41,364 nt of DNA from Syntrophaceae bacterium UBA1062 (GTDB lineage: Bacteria > Desulfobacterota > Desulfomonilia > UBA1062): positions 1 to 41,364 of the forward strand of contig DCDF01000025.1 in NCBI GenBank assembly GCA_002316295.1, read 5' to 3'. The notes under the pieces were generated by a model. It worked only from the letters and a program-made list of their open reading frames with translations, was not told the DNA's origin and did no database searches. Below, piece by piece: positions 1 to 7,847 of this stretch. Both the position numbers and the translations under genes were made by a program. Numbering within the stretch: position 1 is the first letter of the stretch; the number at the start of each line of letters is the position of its first letter.

Positions 1-695
1 AGCTCTTCTCCCGGTACGATCCCTTTGACGCCTATGGTGAGCATTGTGCCCGAGTTTCTGCCAAGCAGTGCGTCCATGACCGTGTCACCGATCAGGATCG
101 ACTTGCCGGGATCCTTGCCCAGGAACGAGCAGATCTTCTCTATCATATCGGGGGCCGGCTTTGAGTTCTCCACGCTGTCCGCCCCAACTACGAAATCGAT
201 ATAGGGGAGGGCGCCGATGGATTCCATGTCTATCAGGGCATCGGCTCTTTTGTCATTGGTGGCGACAGCTGCGGGGATTCCCCGGGCTTTGAGCGTCTTC
301 AGGAGATCAAGAGCGCCTCGCGCGGCCCTGACGTGCTTCTTTCGGGATTCTGAGCCGAACACTCTGTGTCCCACCTCTTCGACAATGTCATGAGCCCTGT
401 CCCACCGGATGCCTTCCCGATACAGACAGTAGGTCAGGAGCGCGTTGCATTCGGTGAATGTCCCCATGGCCAGCAGCCCGTTGCCGTCGATCCGTGAATC
501 GTCGACCGATATGCCAAGCGCGTCTTCGATTCTTTTCTTCAGCGCTTCGGATACAGGGGCATAGGCATGGAGGCTTGTGATGAACTCCCTGATGATCCCT
601 ACCCAGGTCGTGCTGAAATCCAGGAGGGTTCCATCCTTGTCAAAGATGACGAGCTCGGTGTCGTACGAACGGCCCAGAACGGTAATACAGGGCAA
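1..695 (-). CDS. HAD-family phosphatase, phosphoglycolate phosphatase-like (3' end outside window)
   Basis: Cytosolic hydrolase of the haloacid dehalogenase superfamily; the Gph-like layout suggests a small phosphate ester substrate, which the sequence does not identify. Visible motifs: nucleophile motif DKDGT at residues 19-23, motif II ATND, the motif III lysine in a KPAPD context, and the acidic motif IV IGDTVMD. The helical cap lies between motifs I and II. Start chosen at a TTG: an in-frame TGA lies two codons upstream, and AAAGGAG sits eight bases before the TTG. The gene runs off the left edge after about 231 codons, so the C-terminus is missing. It diverges from the lipoprotein gene at 796 across a 100-base gap. 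The family is secure; the substrate is not. Confidence 0.85.
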   Translation of the reverse strand, partial: MPCITVLGRSYDTELVIFDKDGTLLDFSTTWVGIIREFITSLHAYAPVSEALKKRIEDALGISVDDSRIDGNGLLAMGTFTECNALLTYCLYREGIRWDRAHDIVEEVGHRVFGSESRKKHVRAARGALDLLKTLKARGIPAAVATNDKRADALIDMESIGALPYIDFVVGADSVENSKPAPDMIEKICSFLGKDPGKSILIGDTVMDALLGRNSGTMLTIGVKGIVPGEE

Positions 696-743
696 AGCTC
701 ATTCTCCTTTCTCGCGATGTCAGGGAAGGACGATTTCCGGTGC

Positions 744-773
744 TTGAATACCATACTTCAGTGGTATATACCA
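744..773 (+). promoter_or_regulatory. Candidate sigma-70 promoter overlapped by a perfect palindrome
   Basis: TTGAAT at 744-749 is followed, 17 bases later, by TATACC (767-772), or 15 bases later by TATATA. The -10 area is covered by the 12-base perfect palindrome TGGTATATACCA (762-773), and another inverted pair, ATACCA and TGGTAT, flanks the spacer. The arrangement looks like a promoter with an overlapping operator, possibly serving both divergent genes. Inferred from sequence only. Confidence 0.4.
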
Positions 774-795
774 AACGTTTCTAGGAGCGGGTAAT

Positions 796-2001
796 TTGGG
801 AAGACACATTCTTGTGAAACTCAGGGTTCTGGCCGGTTCGGCAGTGGTGCTCGGGATGCTCTGCGCGGCGCTTGCCGCCGGCTGTATCGAGGATAAGGGG
901 CAGCAGCCCGCGGAATACGAGCCGAATCTTCAGCCCCTGCAGGTGCATGTGTGGATGGATGTCTCGGACGGGGCTGAATTCCCGGATAAGCTGATATGGA
1001 AAGGCATTCGGGAGGCTCATGGTCTCAGATCCGTTCTCGCCGGGCGGAAGGTGGATCTGGTCCAGGAGAATCCGGGCGTACGGACCTTCGATTCTCTCGA
1101 AGCCGTAGCAGATCTCGCCAGGGAAAAAAACGTCGAGGGCCCGATTCTCTTCAGATCTTCCCGCGTCTTCGGCTCGAACGGGGAATTTTCCCGGGACAGC
1201 GGCACGTTCATCAGCATCGTGCCATCCGTCCAAGACCTCTTCGACAAGAGTCGGGGATGTGCCATTCAGGTGGGCAGCTCGCTGGAAGAGCGGGCACGCT
1301 CTGCGGCGCTGTTCGCCAGGGCGACCCTGGGCGCCGTCGATGCGATTATCCTCCTCGATCAGGAAGCTCCTGACTCGATCGTGCTGGCGAGCATATTCTC
1401 ATCCGAGATGATAAGGCTGGGTGGTTCCATCAGCGAAGTTCGCATTCTTCCGGATGGAAACGCCGATTTTGGGGACGTTCTCAGATCCGTGAAGGAGCAG
1501 AACCCCGGCGTCATCTATATTCCTTATTCGGAAAAAACGTCGATTCCCGCGATAGAGCTGCTGCAGAAGCAGGAGCAGCGGTCATCGATCCTCGTGGTCA
1601 ATGTTCCGCAGGAGGAGCGATTTCTTGCACGCGGAGGAGAGAGCCTGGAAGGCGTGTATCTGGTGACCGACTATCATCCCCGGTCCACCCGGTCGGGAAG
1701 GATGCTGGAATACATCAGGCATGTTCTCCGAATTCCGGGACACAGGGGATATGAGGAACCTTTTGCGGTCCTGGGGGCGGATTCATATTTTCTTCTGTTC
1801 GATCTCCTGGAGGAGATGGAACCGCTGATGGTTGATATCAATCCGGCATCTGAGCAGGAAGACGTCGATAATGCGATCCGCTCCCGGCATTCAGGCAAGG
1901 TGCCCAGGAACCTGTATGTATGCCGTGTGGAGACGGGCCTGTTACGGGGGCCGCATCTTGAGTATATCGAGTCGGTCGATCCCTCCGGTCTCAGATCTTA
2001 G
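796..2001 (+). CDS. Periplasmic-binding-protein-like lipoprotein (type I fold, branched-chain amino acid receptor type)
   Basis: Predicted periplasmic ligand-binding lipoprotein of 401 residues. The N-terminus has a short basic stretch, a hydrophobic segment and a lipobox-like LAAGC with the cysteine at residue 30, so membrane anchoring after processing is likely. The mature part resembles the extracellular ligand-binding receptor family of ABC uptake systems, with alternating alpha/beta segments and a late GADSYFLLFDLL segment typical of that fold. No permease or ATPase genes are adjacent, so it may act alone, for instance as a sensor. The start is a TTG with AGGAG about eight bases upstream. 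Its last 11 bases overlap the 3' end of convergent flgM. The ligand is unknown. Confidence 0.7.
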   Translation: MGRHILVKLRVLAGSAVVLGMLCAALAAGCIEDKGQQPAEYEPNLQPLQVHVWMDVSDGAEFPDKLIWKGIREAHGLRSVLAGRKVDLVQENPGVRTFDSLEAVADLAREKNVEGPILFRSSRVFGSNGEFSRDSGTFISIVPSVQDLFDKSRGCAIQVGSSLEERARSAALFARATLGAVDAIILLDQEAPDSIVLASIFSSEMIRLGGSISEVRILPDGNADFGDVLRSVKEQNPGVIYIPYSEKTSIPAIELLQKQEQRSSILVVNVPQEERFLARGGESLEGVYLVTDYHPRSTRSGRMLEYIRHVLRIPGHRGYEEPFAVLGADSYFLLFDLLEEMEPLMVDINPASEQEDVDNAIRSRHSGKVPRNLYVCRVETGLLRGPHLEYIESVDPSGLRS

Positions 2002-2299
2002 CGCTGATATTGTGGCTCAGCAGCTTGTCGGCGATCACCATGTAGTCCGGACGATAGATGCCGCTGCTTATCTTCTGCCGGGCGTCCTCGACCTTTTCGG
2101 CCCGGATGTCAGGGGCATCGAGAGCCGCCTGTCTGATGTCCTGAAACATCTTTACCTTTGAAGAAATATGGATCTTGTCCTGGATGGATATGGTGTTGTG
2201 ATTTTTCTCGCCGGCTTCCCGTGTCGGGTGGGGCCGCTCGGCCGCGTTCGTTCCATATGCCTTGATTGCCTCAAGATTGGTGGTATTGTTAATTTTCAT
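1991..2299 (-). CDS. flgM: Anti-sigma-28 factor FlgM
   Basis: FlgM binds and inhibits the flagellar sigma factor FliA until the hook-basal body is finished, when FlgM is exported. The 102-residue protein shows the family pattern: an N-terminal MKIN opening, a central DKIHISSKVKMF motif, then the acidic helical sigma-binding part with VEDARQKISSGIY and DYMVIADKLL. An ATG at 2299 is chosen; a GTG two codons earlier (2305) is possible. It overlaps the small gene upstream by about 11 bases, so the two are probably co-translated from the sigma-28-type promoter at 2548-2574, which would make flgM subject to its own target. The 3' end overlaps the convergent lipoprotein gene by 11 bases. Confidence 0.92.
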   Translation of the reverse strand: MKINNTTNLEAIKAYGTNAAERPHPTREAGEKNHNTISIQDKIHISSKVKMFQDIRQAALDAPDIRAEKVEDARQKISSGIYRPDYMVIADKLLSHNISAKI

Positions 2300-2504
2300 C
2301 TGCACAAACCCCGCTCAGTCCTTTCTTCAGACTATGCTCCATGAGCTCTCCGAAAAGCCGCCGGCTCGTATGCGGTGATATGGAAACCATATCCCGGGCT
2401 GATTCTTTCTCCGGAACTTCCTTATGACTGTCTCTCGATCTAGGAGAATCCGGTTTCTCATAGCTCTTCATGATGAGATTGACGAAGATGCTTTTGACCT
2501 CCAT
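2289..2504 (-). CDS. Small protein of unknown function upstream of flgM
   Basis: A 71-residue hydrophilic protein, not recognised. Support for a real gene: GAAGGAG sits six bases before the ATG at 2504, a well-formed sigma-28-type promoter lies about 45 bases upstream, and the 3' end overlaps flgM in a co-translation arrangement. The middle contains DMVSISPHTSRRLF, which resembles the DKIHISSKVKMF block of FlgM just downstream; it could be a diverged FlgM-like fragment or a partner in flagellar regulation. It has no membrane segment or signal peptide. A GTG two codons upstream (2510) abuts the ribosome site and is less likely. Function unknown. Confidence 0.6.
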   Translation of the reverse strand: MEVKSIFVNLIMKSYEKPDSPRSRDSHKEVPEKESARDMVSISPHTSRRLFGELMEHSLKKGLSGVCADEN

Positions 2505-2547
2505 GTACACTCCTTCGCTTTCCTTTTCAGGCAGGTCTTTTACGTTT

Positions 2548-2574
2548 ATATCGGTATGTGGATAATAAGCTTTA
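2548..2574 (-). promoter_or_regulatory. Sigma-28 (FliA)-type promoter for the flgM unit
   Basis: On the minus strand TAAAGCTT (2574-2567) is followed after exactly 11 bases by ACCGATAT (2555-2548), very close to the FliA consensus TAAAGTTT-N11-GCCGATAA. A start near 2541 would leave a leader of about 37 bases before the ATG at 2504. Consistent with FlgM being made under control of the sigma factor it inhibits. Confidence 0.75.
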
Positions 2575-2706
2575 GAGTATTTTCCCTGCTCGTAAAATCA
2601 ACCCCTTATCGGTATTTTCCGTCCTTGCCGGCGGTGCGTATCAGGCCGGAAAAAATTTCCTACAACCGTTTTCACGGGATCGCTTGAACAGTGGTTTTCC
2701 ATTCGG

Positions 2707-2723
2707 CTGGCATTGTCGTTGCT
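2707..2723 (+). promoter_or_regulatory. Sigma-54-type promoter for the flgF operon
   Basis: CTGGCATTGTCGTTGCT carries the -24 GG (2709-2710) and -12 GC (2721-2722) dinucleotides at the canonical 10-base separation, with TTGC at the -12 element. Transcription near 2734 would give a leader of about 15 bases with AAAGGAG before the flgF ATG. Sigma-54 control of rod and ring genes is known in many non-enteric flagellates. Confidence 0.65.
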
Positions 2724-2748
2724 CACTGATTGTCTGAAAGGAGAAGGT

Positions 2749-3486
2749 ATGGATCAGGGCATATATACCGCCGCGGCGGGCGCAATCGCCATGGAGGAGC
2801 GGCTGGCTATCATTTCCAACAATCTTGCCAACATCAACACCGCCGGTTTCAAAAAGAACGCGGTGTCCTTCGAGGAATTCCAGAGAGTGCTGGACGCTTC
2901 TCTGCTTTCCCCCGGCCAGTACCGCTCCATTCCCGTGGATGTCATTCTTGGCGGTCAGTATATCGACACCGCTCAGGGTTCGTTCAGAGACACCGGAAAT
3001 CCATTGGATGCAGCCATTGTGGGGGAAGGTTTTTTTGTCGTCAATACGGAGAACGGGCCGAGGTATACAAGGGCCGGAGCGTTTCAGATATCTCCCGAAG
3101 GACTGCTGGTGACACCTCAGGGATATCCGGTCCAGGGGCAGGGCGGGGATATCACCGTAGGCTCCGGGATTGTGACGATCGATTCCCAGGGCAGGATCAT
3201 GGTGGACGGAAACATTGCGGATGTACTTCAGATAGTCGCTGTGGAGGATTACGCCCTGATGCGTGAAGGGAATTCACTGTTCGCCGTCAGGGAAGGGTAT
3301 GTTCCGGAAATCATCGATGTGCCCGATATCCGCCAGGGATGCATCGAATCCGCAAATGTCGACCCCATCGGGGAAATGATTGGCCTCATTACCACTCAGA
3401 GGGCATACGAATCGTTTCAGAGAGTGATCAAATCCGTGGACGATGCATACGCACAGTCCATACGCAACGTAGGAACAACCGCTTAA
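2749..3486 (+). CDS. flgF: Flagellar basal-body rod protein FlgF
   Basis: Proximal rod protein of the flagellar basal body, exported by the flagellar type III apparatus. The 245-residue product has the axial-protein N-terminal signature with SNNLANINTAGFKK near residue 25 and the matching C-terminal coiled segment with ITTQRAYESFQRVIKS. The ATG at 2749 is chosen because it follows AAAGGAGAAGG at the right spacing and aligns with the short N-terminus of FlgF/FlgG; an in-frame TTG 36 bases upstream overlaps the promoter. It is the first gene of a co-directional rod/ring operon with flgG 15 bases downstream. FlgF and FlgG are paralogues; gene order and length support FlgF here. Confidence 0.93.
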   Translation: MDQGIYTAAAGAIAMEERLAIISNNLANINTAGFKKNAVSFEEFQRVLDASLLSPGQYRSIPVDVILGGQYIDTAQGSFRDTGNPLDAAIVGEGFFVVNTENGPRYTRAGAFQISPEGLLVTPQGYPVQGQGGDITVGSGIVTIDSQGRIMVDGNIADVLQIVAVEDYALMREGNSLFAVREGYVPEIIDVPDIRQGCIESANVDPIGEMIGLITTQRAYESFQRVIKSVDDAYAQSIRNVGTTA

Positions 3487-3501
3487 GGAAAGGGGGGTAT
3501 T

Positions 3502-4284
3502 ATGATCAGGGCAATGTGGTCGGCAGCGACGGGCATGAATGCACAGCAGCTGATGATTGACGTAATGGCGAACAACCTGGCAAACGTGAATACCGCAGGG
3601 TTCAAGAAAAGCAGGGCCAATTTCGAGGATCTTTTCTACGCGACATACCAGGAGAGCGGAGCGCCAACAGCATCGGGAGGCACTGTGCCGGTCGGCATCC
3701 AGGTGGGAATGGGCACCCGCCCTATCTCTGTGCAGAAGATGTTCACCCAGGGTGATTATCTTGAGACCAAAGACGACCTCGACATGGCAATCGAGGGAGA
3801 GGGATTCTTCCTCGTTCTTTCGGAGGACCAGGAGATCTACACAAGGGACGGCTCGTTTAAGAAGGACAGCGACGGCTACATCGTGAACTCCCGAGGGGAC
3901 AGGCTGCAGCCCGATTTTTCCGTGCCACAGGATGCTGCATCGATAGTCATAGCAAAAAACGGCGATATCACCTGCCTGTCGAGCGGAGGAGAAGTGATAG
4001 CCACCGGGCAGATACCCATTTATATTTTTACGAACCCCGCCGGACTGAAGGCAGTAGGCATGAATGCCTATGTAGCCACCGAAGCGTCAGGCGATCCCAT
4101 CCAGGGAGTGCCTGGAACCGATAATTTCGGCACCATCGCACAGGGTTACCTCGAGATGTCCAATGTGGATGCCATCGAGGAGATGATCAACATGATCGTA
4201 GGACAGCGGGCGTACGAGCTCAACTCAAAGTCGATCAAGACTGCTGATACCATGCTTGGCGTCGTCACCTCCATCGCGAGGTAG
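3502..4284 (+). CDS. flgG: Flagellar distal rod protein FlgG
   Basis: Distal rod subunit through which the flagellar drive shaft passes the P and L rings. The 260-residue length matches FlgG, with MANNLANVNTAGFKK in the N-terminal D0 region and the C-terminal block SNVDAIEEMINMIVGQ followed by RAYELNSKSIKTAD. A strong AGGGGGG site precedes the ATG. It lies between flgF and flgA, the common order in deltaproteobacterial flagellar clusters. Nothing is missing or frameshifted. Confidence 0.96.
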   Translation: MIRAMWSAATGMNAQQLMIDVMANNLANVNTAGFKKSRANFEDLFYATYQESGAPTASGGTVPVGIQVGMGTRPISVQKMFTQGDYLETKDDLDMAIEGEGFFLVLSEDQEIYTRDGSFKKDSDGYIVNSRGDRLQPDFSVPQDAASIVIAKNGDITCLSSGGEVIATGQIPIYIFTNPAGLKAVGMNAYVATEASGDPIQGVPGTDNFGTIAQGYLEMSNVDAIEEMINMIVGQRAYELNSKSIKTADTMLGVVTSIAR

Positions 4285-4289
4285 AGAAA

Positions 4290-5240
4290 ATGATGAAGTA
4301 TCTGCTGCCGCTAGTATGCATTACCCTGCTCGCCGTTGAACCTTCTGCGGCCTCGGGTGTGAATGCGGTGACGCTGAAGGAAAAGGCATTCGTCTCCGGA
4401 GAATACATCCATTTGAACGATATCGCGGACATTGCCGGTCCGGGCAGAGAAAAGCTTTCTTCAATCAGCATCATGAGATCTCCTTCAGGGCCTCTCGAAA
4501 TAACGCTCTCTTCAGCGTTCGTGGCGGGCAGGATCAAGGAACACACCCCGGAGCCCGTGGTCATGAACGGATCGACAAATGTGCGAGTGAGCGAGAGATA
4601 TGTGGAGATATCCGGCAAGGAACTGGAAAGAATCTACCGGGAAGCGATTCTGAAAAACAGCCCGTGGGAAAAAACCGGGAATATCATGATTGAAAGCATA
4701 AAAACACCTCGGTGCTTTCGGGTGCCGGCAAAACACCGCAGCGCCATACAGGCAAGTTTTTCCTCCCGGGAGGACTTTCTGGGCTATACCCCGGCGACCC
4801 TTTCCGCCGGGACCGGTACAACCGCCGCCACATGCCAGGTGAGCGGAAAAGTCAGGGTCATTACAGAGGTGCCGGTGGCGAGGACGAATATACCTCGGGG
4901 GGCCGTGATCGCCGATGCAGATCTGGAGATGAAGCATCTGGACATATCATCGTACCCGTCCGTTGTTCGGGAAAAGAAGGAATGCCTGGGCATGCGCGCC
5001 AAGAGCACGCTTCGTGAGGGGCGGCCTGTTCTGAGGACCAATGTCGAGCAGCCTCCAATGATCAACAGGGGAGATCCGGTGTTCATAGAGGCCCGCATCG
5101 GTAACCTTCTGATACGCGATAAAGGCATAGCGCTCAAAGACGGTTTTCTTCAGGAACGCATCCCTGTGAAAAACGCCGCATCGGGCAGGCAGGTGTTTGG
5201 CACTGTTATTGCTGCATCACGTATCGAGGTTATGTTCTAG
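4290..5240 (+). CDS. flgA: Flagellar P-ring assembly chaperone FlgA
   Basis: Periplasmic chaperone needed for assembly of FlgI into the P ring. The 316-residue protein begins with a Sec signal peptide ending near a SAAS site around residue 22. The C-terminal half contains an SAF domain beginning around VARTNIPRGAVI and ends with the FlgA-type GRQVFGTVIAASRIEVMF. The N-terminal half is less conserved, as usual for the longer FlgA forms. The ATG lies six bases after the flgG stop, with GAGG embedded in the end of flgG, so translation is probably coupled. Confidence 0.9.
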   Translation: MMKYLLPLVCITLLAVEPSAASGVNAVTLKEKAFVSGEYIHLNDIADIAGPGREKLSSISIMRSPSGPLEITLSSAFVAGRIKEHTPEPVVMNGSTNVRVSERYVEISGKELERIYREAILKNSPWEKTGNIMIESIKTPRCFRVPAKHRSAIQASFSSREDFLGYTPATLSAGTGTTAATCQVSGKVRVITEVPVARTNIPRGAVIADADLEMKHLDISSYPSVVREKKECLGMRAKSTLREGRPVLRTNVEQPPMINRGDPVFIEARIGNLLIRDKGIALKDGFLQERIPVKNAASGRQVFGTVIAASRIEVMF

Positions 5241-5249
5241 GAGGGTTTG

Positions 5250-5945
5250 ATGAAGGTATTTCACCTGGTTGTCGTCGGAGCGGTGATCGTTTCTCTGAGC
5301 GCCTGCTCGCATATGAAGAAGCCGCCCTGCCTGAGTGAGGACGAGTTTGCCGTCCCCGTTGAAGAGTCTTCCGAAAAGGTGGTTTCACCGGGGTCTCTCT
5401 GGACGCCGAGCGCCAAATTTGTGGACATGTACAGCGATGCCCGGGCGCGTCGGATCGGGGATATCGTTGTGGTCCAGATAGTGGAAAACTCCTCCGCCAA
5501 CAAAGAAGCGAAAACCGAGGCCGACAGGGAATACTCAACGGACAGCTCCATCACCGACTTGCTCGGACTTCCCCTGGACCGTTCATCGGTACTGGGATAC
5601 GGGCTCACTCCTTCCGTCAGCGCATCATCTACATCCGAATTCGAGGGAGAGGGGAAAACCTCCCGCAAGGGAACGATTTCGGGCACGGTATCAGCGCGGG
5701 TCGAGCGCATCCTTCCCTCAGGCAACATGGTGATCAGAGGCAAGAAGCAAACCCGTGTGAACAGCGAGCATCAGTACATTATCATTTCGGGTATCATCAG
5801 GCCTGATGACATCAGCGTGAACAATACCATCCAGTCGACGTACATCGCGGATATGCAGCTGGACTATTACGGCAGCGGCATTGTCGGTGATCAGCAGAGC
5901 AAGGGGTTCATTGCCCGGGCCCTCGACAAGGTCTGGCCGTTTTGA
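5250..5945 (+). CDS. flgH: Flagellar L-ring lipoprotein FlgH
   Basis: Outer-membrane L-ring subunit, so the organism has an LPS-type outer membrane. The 231-residue product has a lipoprotein signal with lipobox LSAC and the modified cysteine at residue 19, followed by the FlgH core with MYSDARARRIGDIVVVQI, the SSSTSEFEGEGKTSRKG-like stretch and the C-terminal HQYIIISGIIRPDDIS and NTIQSTYIADMQLDYYG blocks. The ATG at 5250 follows GGAGGGTTTG; the in-frame TTG one codon earlier is less likely. Confidence 0.94.
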   Translation: MKVFHLVVVGAVIVSLSACSHMKKPPCLSEDEFAVPVEESSEKVVSPGSLWTPSAKFVDMYSDARARRIGDIVVVQIVENSSANKEAKTEADREYSTDSSITDLLGLPLDRSSVLGYGLTPSVSASSTSEFEGEGKTSRKGTISGTVSARVERILPSGNMVIRGKKQTRVNSEHQYIIISGIIRPDDISVNNTIQSTYIADMQLDYYGSGIVGDQQSKGFIARALDKVWPF

Positions 5946-5953
5946 GGAGAATC

Positions 5954-7039
5954 ATGAAGAGACTGGTCTTAATATTCTTTCTTCTTTTTGCTTCCACCGA
6001 TGTACTGGCCGTAAGAGTCAAAGATCTGGTGGAGATTCAGGGCGTGAGGGAGAACCGGCTGGCCGGCTACGGGCTCGTAGTAGGCCTCAATGGAACGGGC
6101 GACAAGGCGGGATCCCAGTTCACCATCCGATCCCTGGCCAACATGCTCCGGAACATGGGAATCACCGTCGATCCCAATATGCTCAAGGTAAAGAACGTGG
6201 CTGCGGTCATGGTCACTGCCAACCTGCCGCCCTTTGCCAAGAGCTCTCAGAAACTCGACTGCACGGTATCTTCAGTCGGAGACGCATCATCTCTTGCCGG
6301 AGGCACCCTTATCTCGGCCCCGCTTCACGGTCCCGACGGCAAGGTGTATGCACTGGCGCAGGGGCCTGTCTCCGTGGGCGGATTTTCCGTCGGAGGGGCG
6401 TCGGGGTCGGAAGTGACAAAGAACTTTCCCACCGTGGGAACGATCCCCGGAGGCGCTGTGGTGGAGCGCTCTCTGGATCTGGATATGGGCAGGGAGATGA
6501 TTCTCGTGATGAACAGCCCTGATTTCACCACCGCACACCGGATGGTGGAATCCATCAATGCACGCCTGGGAAGTGGTGCAGCGAAGGCGAAAGATCTTTC
6601 AACGATTCAGGTGGAGGTTCCTCAGGAGTACTGGGACAGGACCGTTGAATTTATCGCCATGATCGAATCGGTGGAGGTTTCTCCCGACGTCAGGGCTCGG
6701 GTGATCGTCAACGAGCGGACAGGCACCGTGGTCATGGGGAACAACGTCAGGATTTCGACGGTCGCCATCGCCCATGGCAACCTGAGCATCGAGATCACCG
6801 AAGATCCGGCGGTTTCACAGCCCGGACCTTTCTCCCGGGGAGTCACGGCCGTCACGCCTCAGACCGGAATCAGAGTGGAGGAAGGCGGGCAGAGGCTTGT
6901 GATGCTGCCCACAGGCACCAGCATCGGCGATCTCGTCTCGGCCCTCAATGCGATCGGCGTCGCACCGAGGGATCTGGTGATCATCCTTCAATGCATCAAA
7001 CGTACCGGTGCGCTGCATGCAGATCTGGAGGTCATATGA
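5954..7039 (+). CDS. flgI: Flagellar P-ring protein FlgI
   Basis: Periplasmic P-ring subunit surrounding the rod. The 361-residue product starts with a cleavable signal peptide ending at DVLA, then the characteristic VRVKDLVEIQGVRENRLAGY and GLVVGLNGTGDK region, and ends with the family signature PRDLVIILQCIKRTGALHAD. The ATG at 5954 follows AGGAGAATC. The stop overlaps the flgJ start in an ATGA arrangement, pointing to coupled translation. Full length. Confidence 0.96.
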   Translation: MKRLVLIFFLLFASTDVLAVRVKDLVEIQGVRENRLAGYGLVVGLNGTGDKAGSQFTIRSLANMLRNMGITVDPNMLKVKNVAAVMVTANLPPFAKSSQKLDCTVSSVGDASSLAGGTLISAPLHGPDGKVYALAQGPVSVGGFSVGGASGSEVTKNFPTVGTIPGGAVVERSLDLDMGREMILVMNSPDFTTAHRMVESINARLGSGAAKAKDLSTIQVEVPQEYWDRTVEFIAMIESVEVSPDVRARVIVNERTGTVVMGNNVRISTVAIAHGNLSIEITEDPAVSQPGPFSRGVTAVTPQTGIRVEEGGQRLVMLPTGTSIGDLVSALNAIGVAPRDLVIILQCIKRTGALHADLEVI

Positions 7040-7326
7040 TCAAAGGGATCGCGGAAATGTATCATGTCAAGGGCGCAAATCCGGACAAGGCGCTCGATCT
7101 GGCATGCAGAGAGTTCGAATCCATTTTCGCCCATCAGCTCCTGAAGACCATGGGAGAGTCGATGCCCGAAGGCCTCTTTGAAGGCGGTCTGGCTTCGGAT
7201 ATCTACAAGGATCTGATGTTTCAGTCCATAGCACAGGCAATAGCGGAATCGGGCGCACTGGGCATAGGCGATATGGTCAGACAGCATATGCAGGCGGGAA
7301 TGATAAAGAGTGAACGCGGTGAATAA
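7036..7326 (+). CDS. flgJ: FlgJ-type rod-binding protein (rod-capping domain only)
   Basis: A 96-residue protein equal to the N-terminal rod-binding domain of FlgJ, with ACREFESIFAHQLLKTM and the C-terminal GGLASDIYKDLMFQSIAQ block. The peptidoglycan hydrolase domain of enterobacterial FlgJ is absent, as is common in deltaproteobacteria, so another lytic enzyme must open the wall for the rod. The ATG shares bases with the flgI stop, and GGAGG lies just before it. Its TAA stop overlaps the -35 element of the sigma-28-type promoter for flgN. Confidence 0.9.
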   Translation: MIKGIAEMYHVKGANPDKALDLACREFESIFAHQLLKTMGESMPEGLFEGGLASDIYKDLMFQSIAQAIAESGALGIGDMVRQHMQAGMIKSERGE

Positions 7327-7350
7327 AGCGAGTCGAGAAAAGACCGAGAA
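7324..7350 (+). promoter_or_regulatory. Candidate sigma-28 (FliA)-type promoter for flgN-flgK-csrA
   Basis: TAAAGCGA (7324-7331) and ACCGAGAA (7343-7350) are separated by exactly 11 bases, matching the TAAA and CCGA cores of the FliA consensus. It begins inside the flgJ stop codon. A start near 7357 gives a leader of about 46 bases to the flgN ATG. Known biology places flgN and flgK in the late flagellar class, which agrees. Confidence 0.55.
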
Positions 7351-7402
7351 ATATATACATGGGGCGACCGTAGCTTCTTTACGGGCAGGAGAAGGAGATC
7401 AC

Positions 7403-7846
7403 ATGACGACAGAGACCGGCAGGGATGCACATACCATGGTGATCGAAAGGCTCGAAAGGGAAAAGGATCTGGTGACGCGCCTCACCGAACTCCTCCGCAA
7501 AGAGCTCGATTTCATTTCGAGTCAGGACGTTGAATCCCTGGAGGAATCGATGCCGGAAAAACATCAGATCCTCCGGGAGATTGCAGAAAACCGGCAGGAG
7601 TTTCACGCGACGGATGAGCGGCCGGTGCCCGAGTTTGCGGAAAAGATACGGGGGCTCCAACAGGACCTCGTCATGCTCTGGAGAAAGGCCTCGGGATACA
7701 ACAACCTGTCGAAATCCTTGGTGACAGGCAGGCTTCAGGAGATCGGGCGGCAGCTCGAGGTGTTTTTTTCGGGCTGCGAAAGCGGCTATGATCGCCAGGG
7801 AAAGAAGTCCAAAGGCGTGAGCCTGACGGTGAACACAGGGGTGTGA
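7403..7846 (+). CDS. flgN: Flagellar export chaperone FlgN
   Basis: Predicted cytosolic chaperone for hook-associated proteins FlgK and FlgL. The 147-residue product is almost wholly helical and charged, with the FlgN-type opening MVIERLEREKDLVTRLTELL and the central block EKHQILREIAENRQEF. The ATG at 7403 follows AAGGAG; an upstream in-frame extension to 7310 would cross the promoter and is rejected. flgK starts one base after its stop, which is the usual pairing of chaperone and client. FlgN is poorly conserved, so the call rests on fold, length and position. Confidence 0.85.
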   Translation: MTTETGRDAHTMVIERLEREKDLVTRLTELLRKELDFISSQDVESLEESMPEKHQILREIAENRQEFHATDERPVPEFAEKIRGLQQDLVMLWRKASGYNNLSKSLVTGRLQEIGRQLEVFFSGCESGYDRQGKKSKGVSLTVNTGV

Positions 7847-7847
7847 T

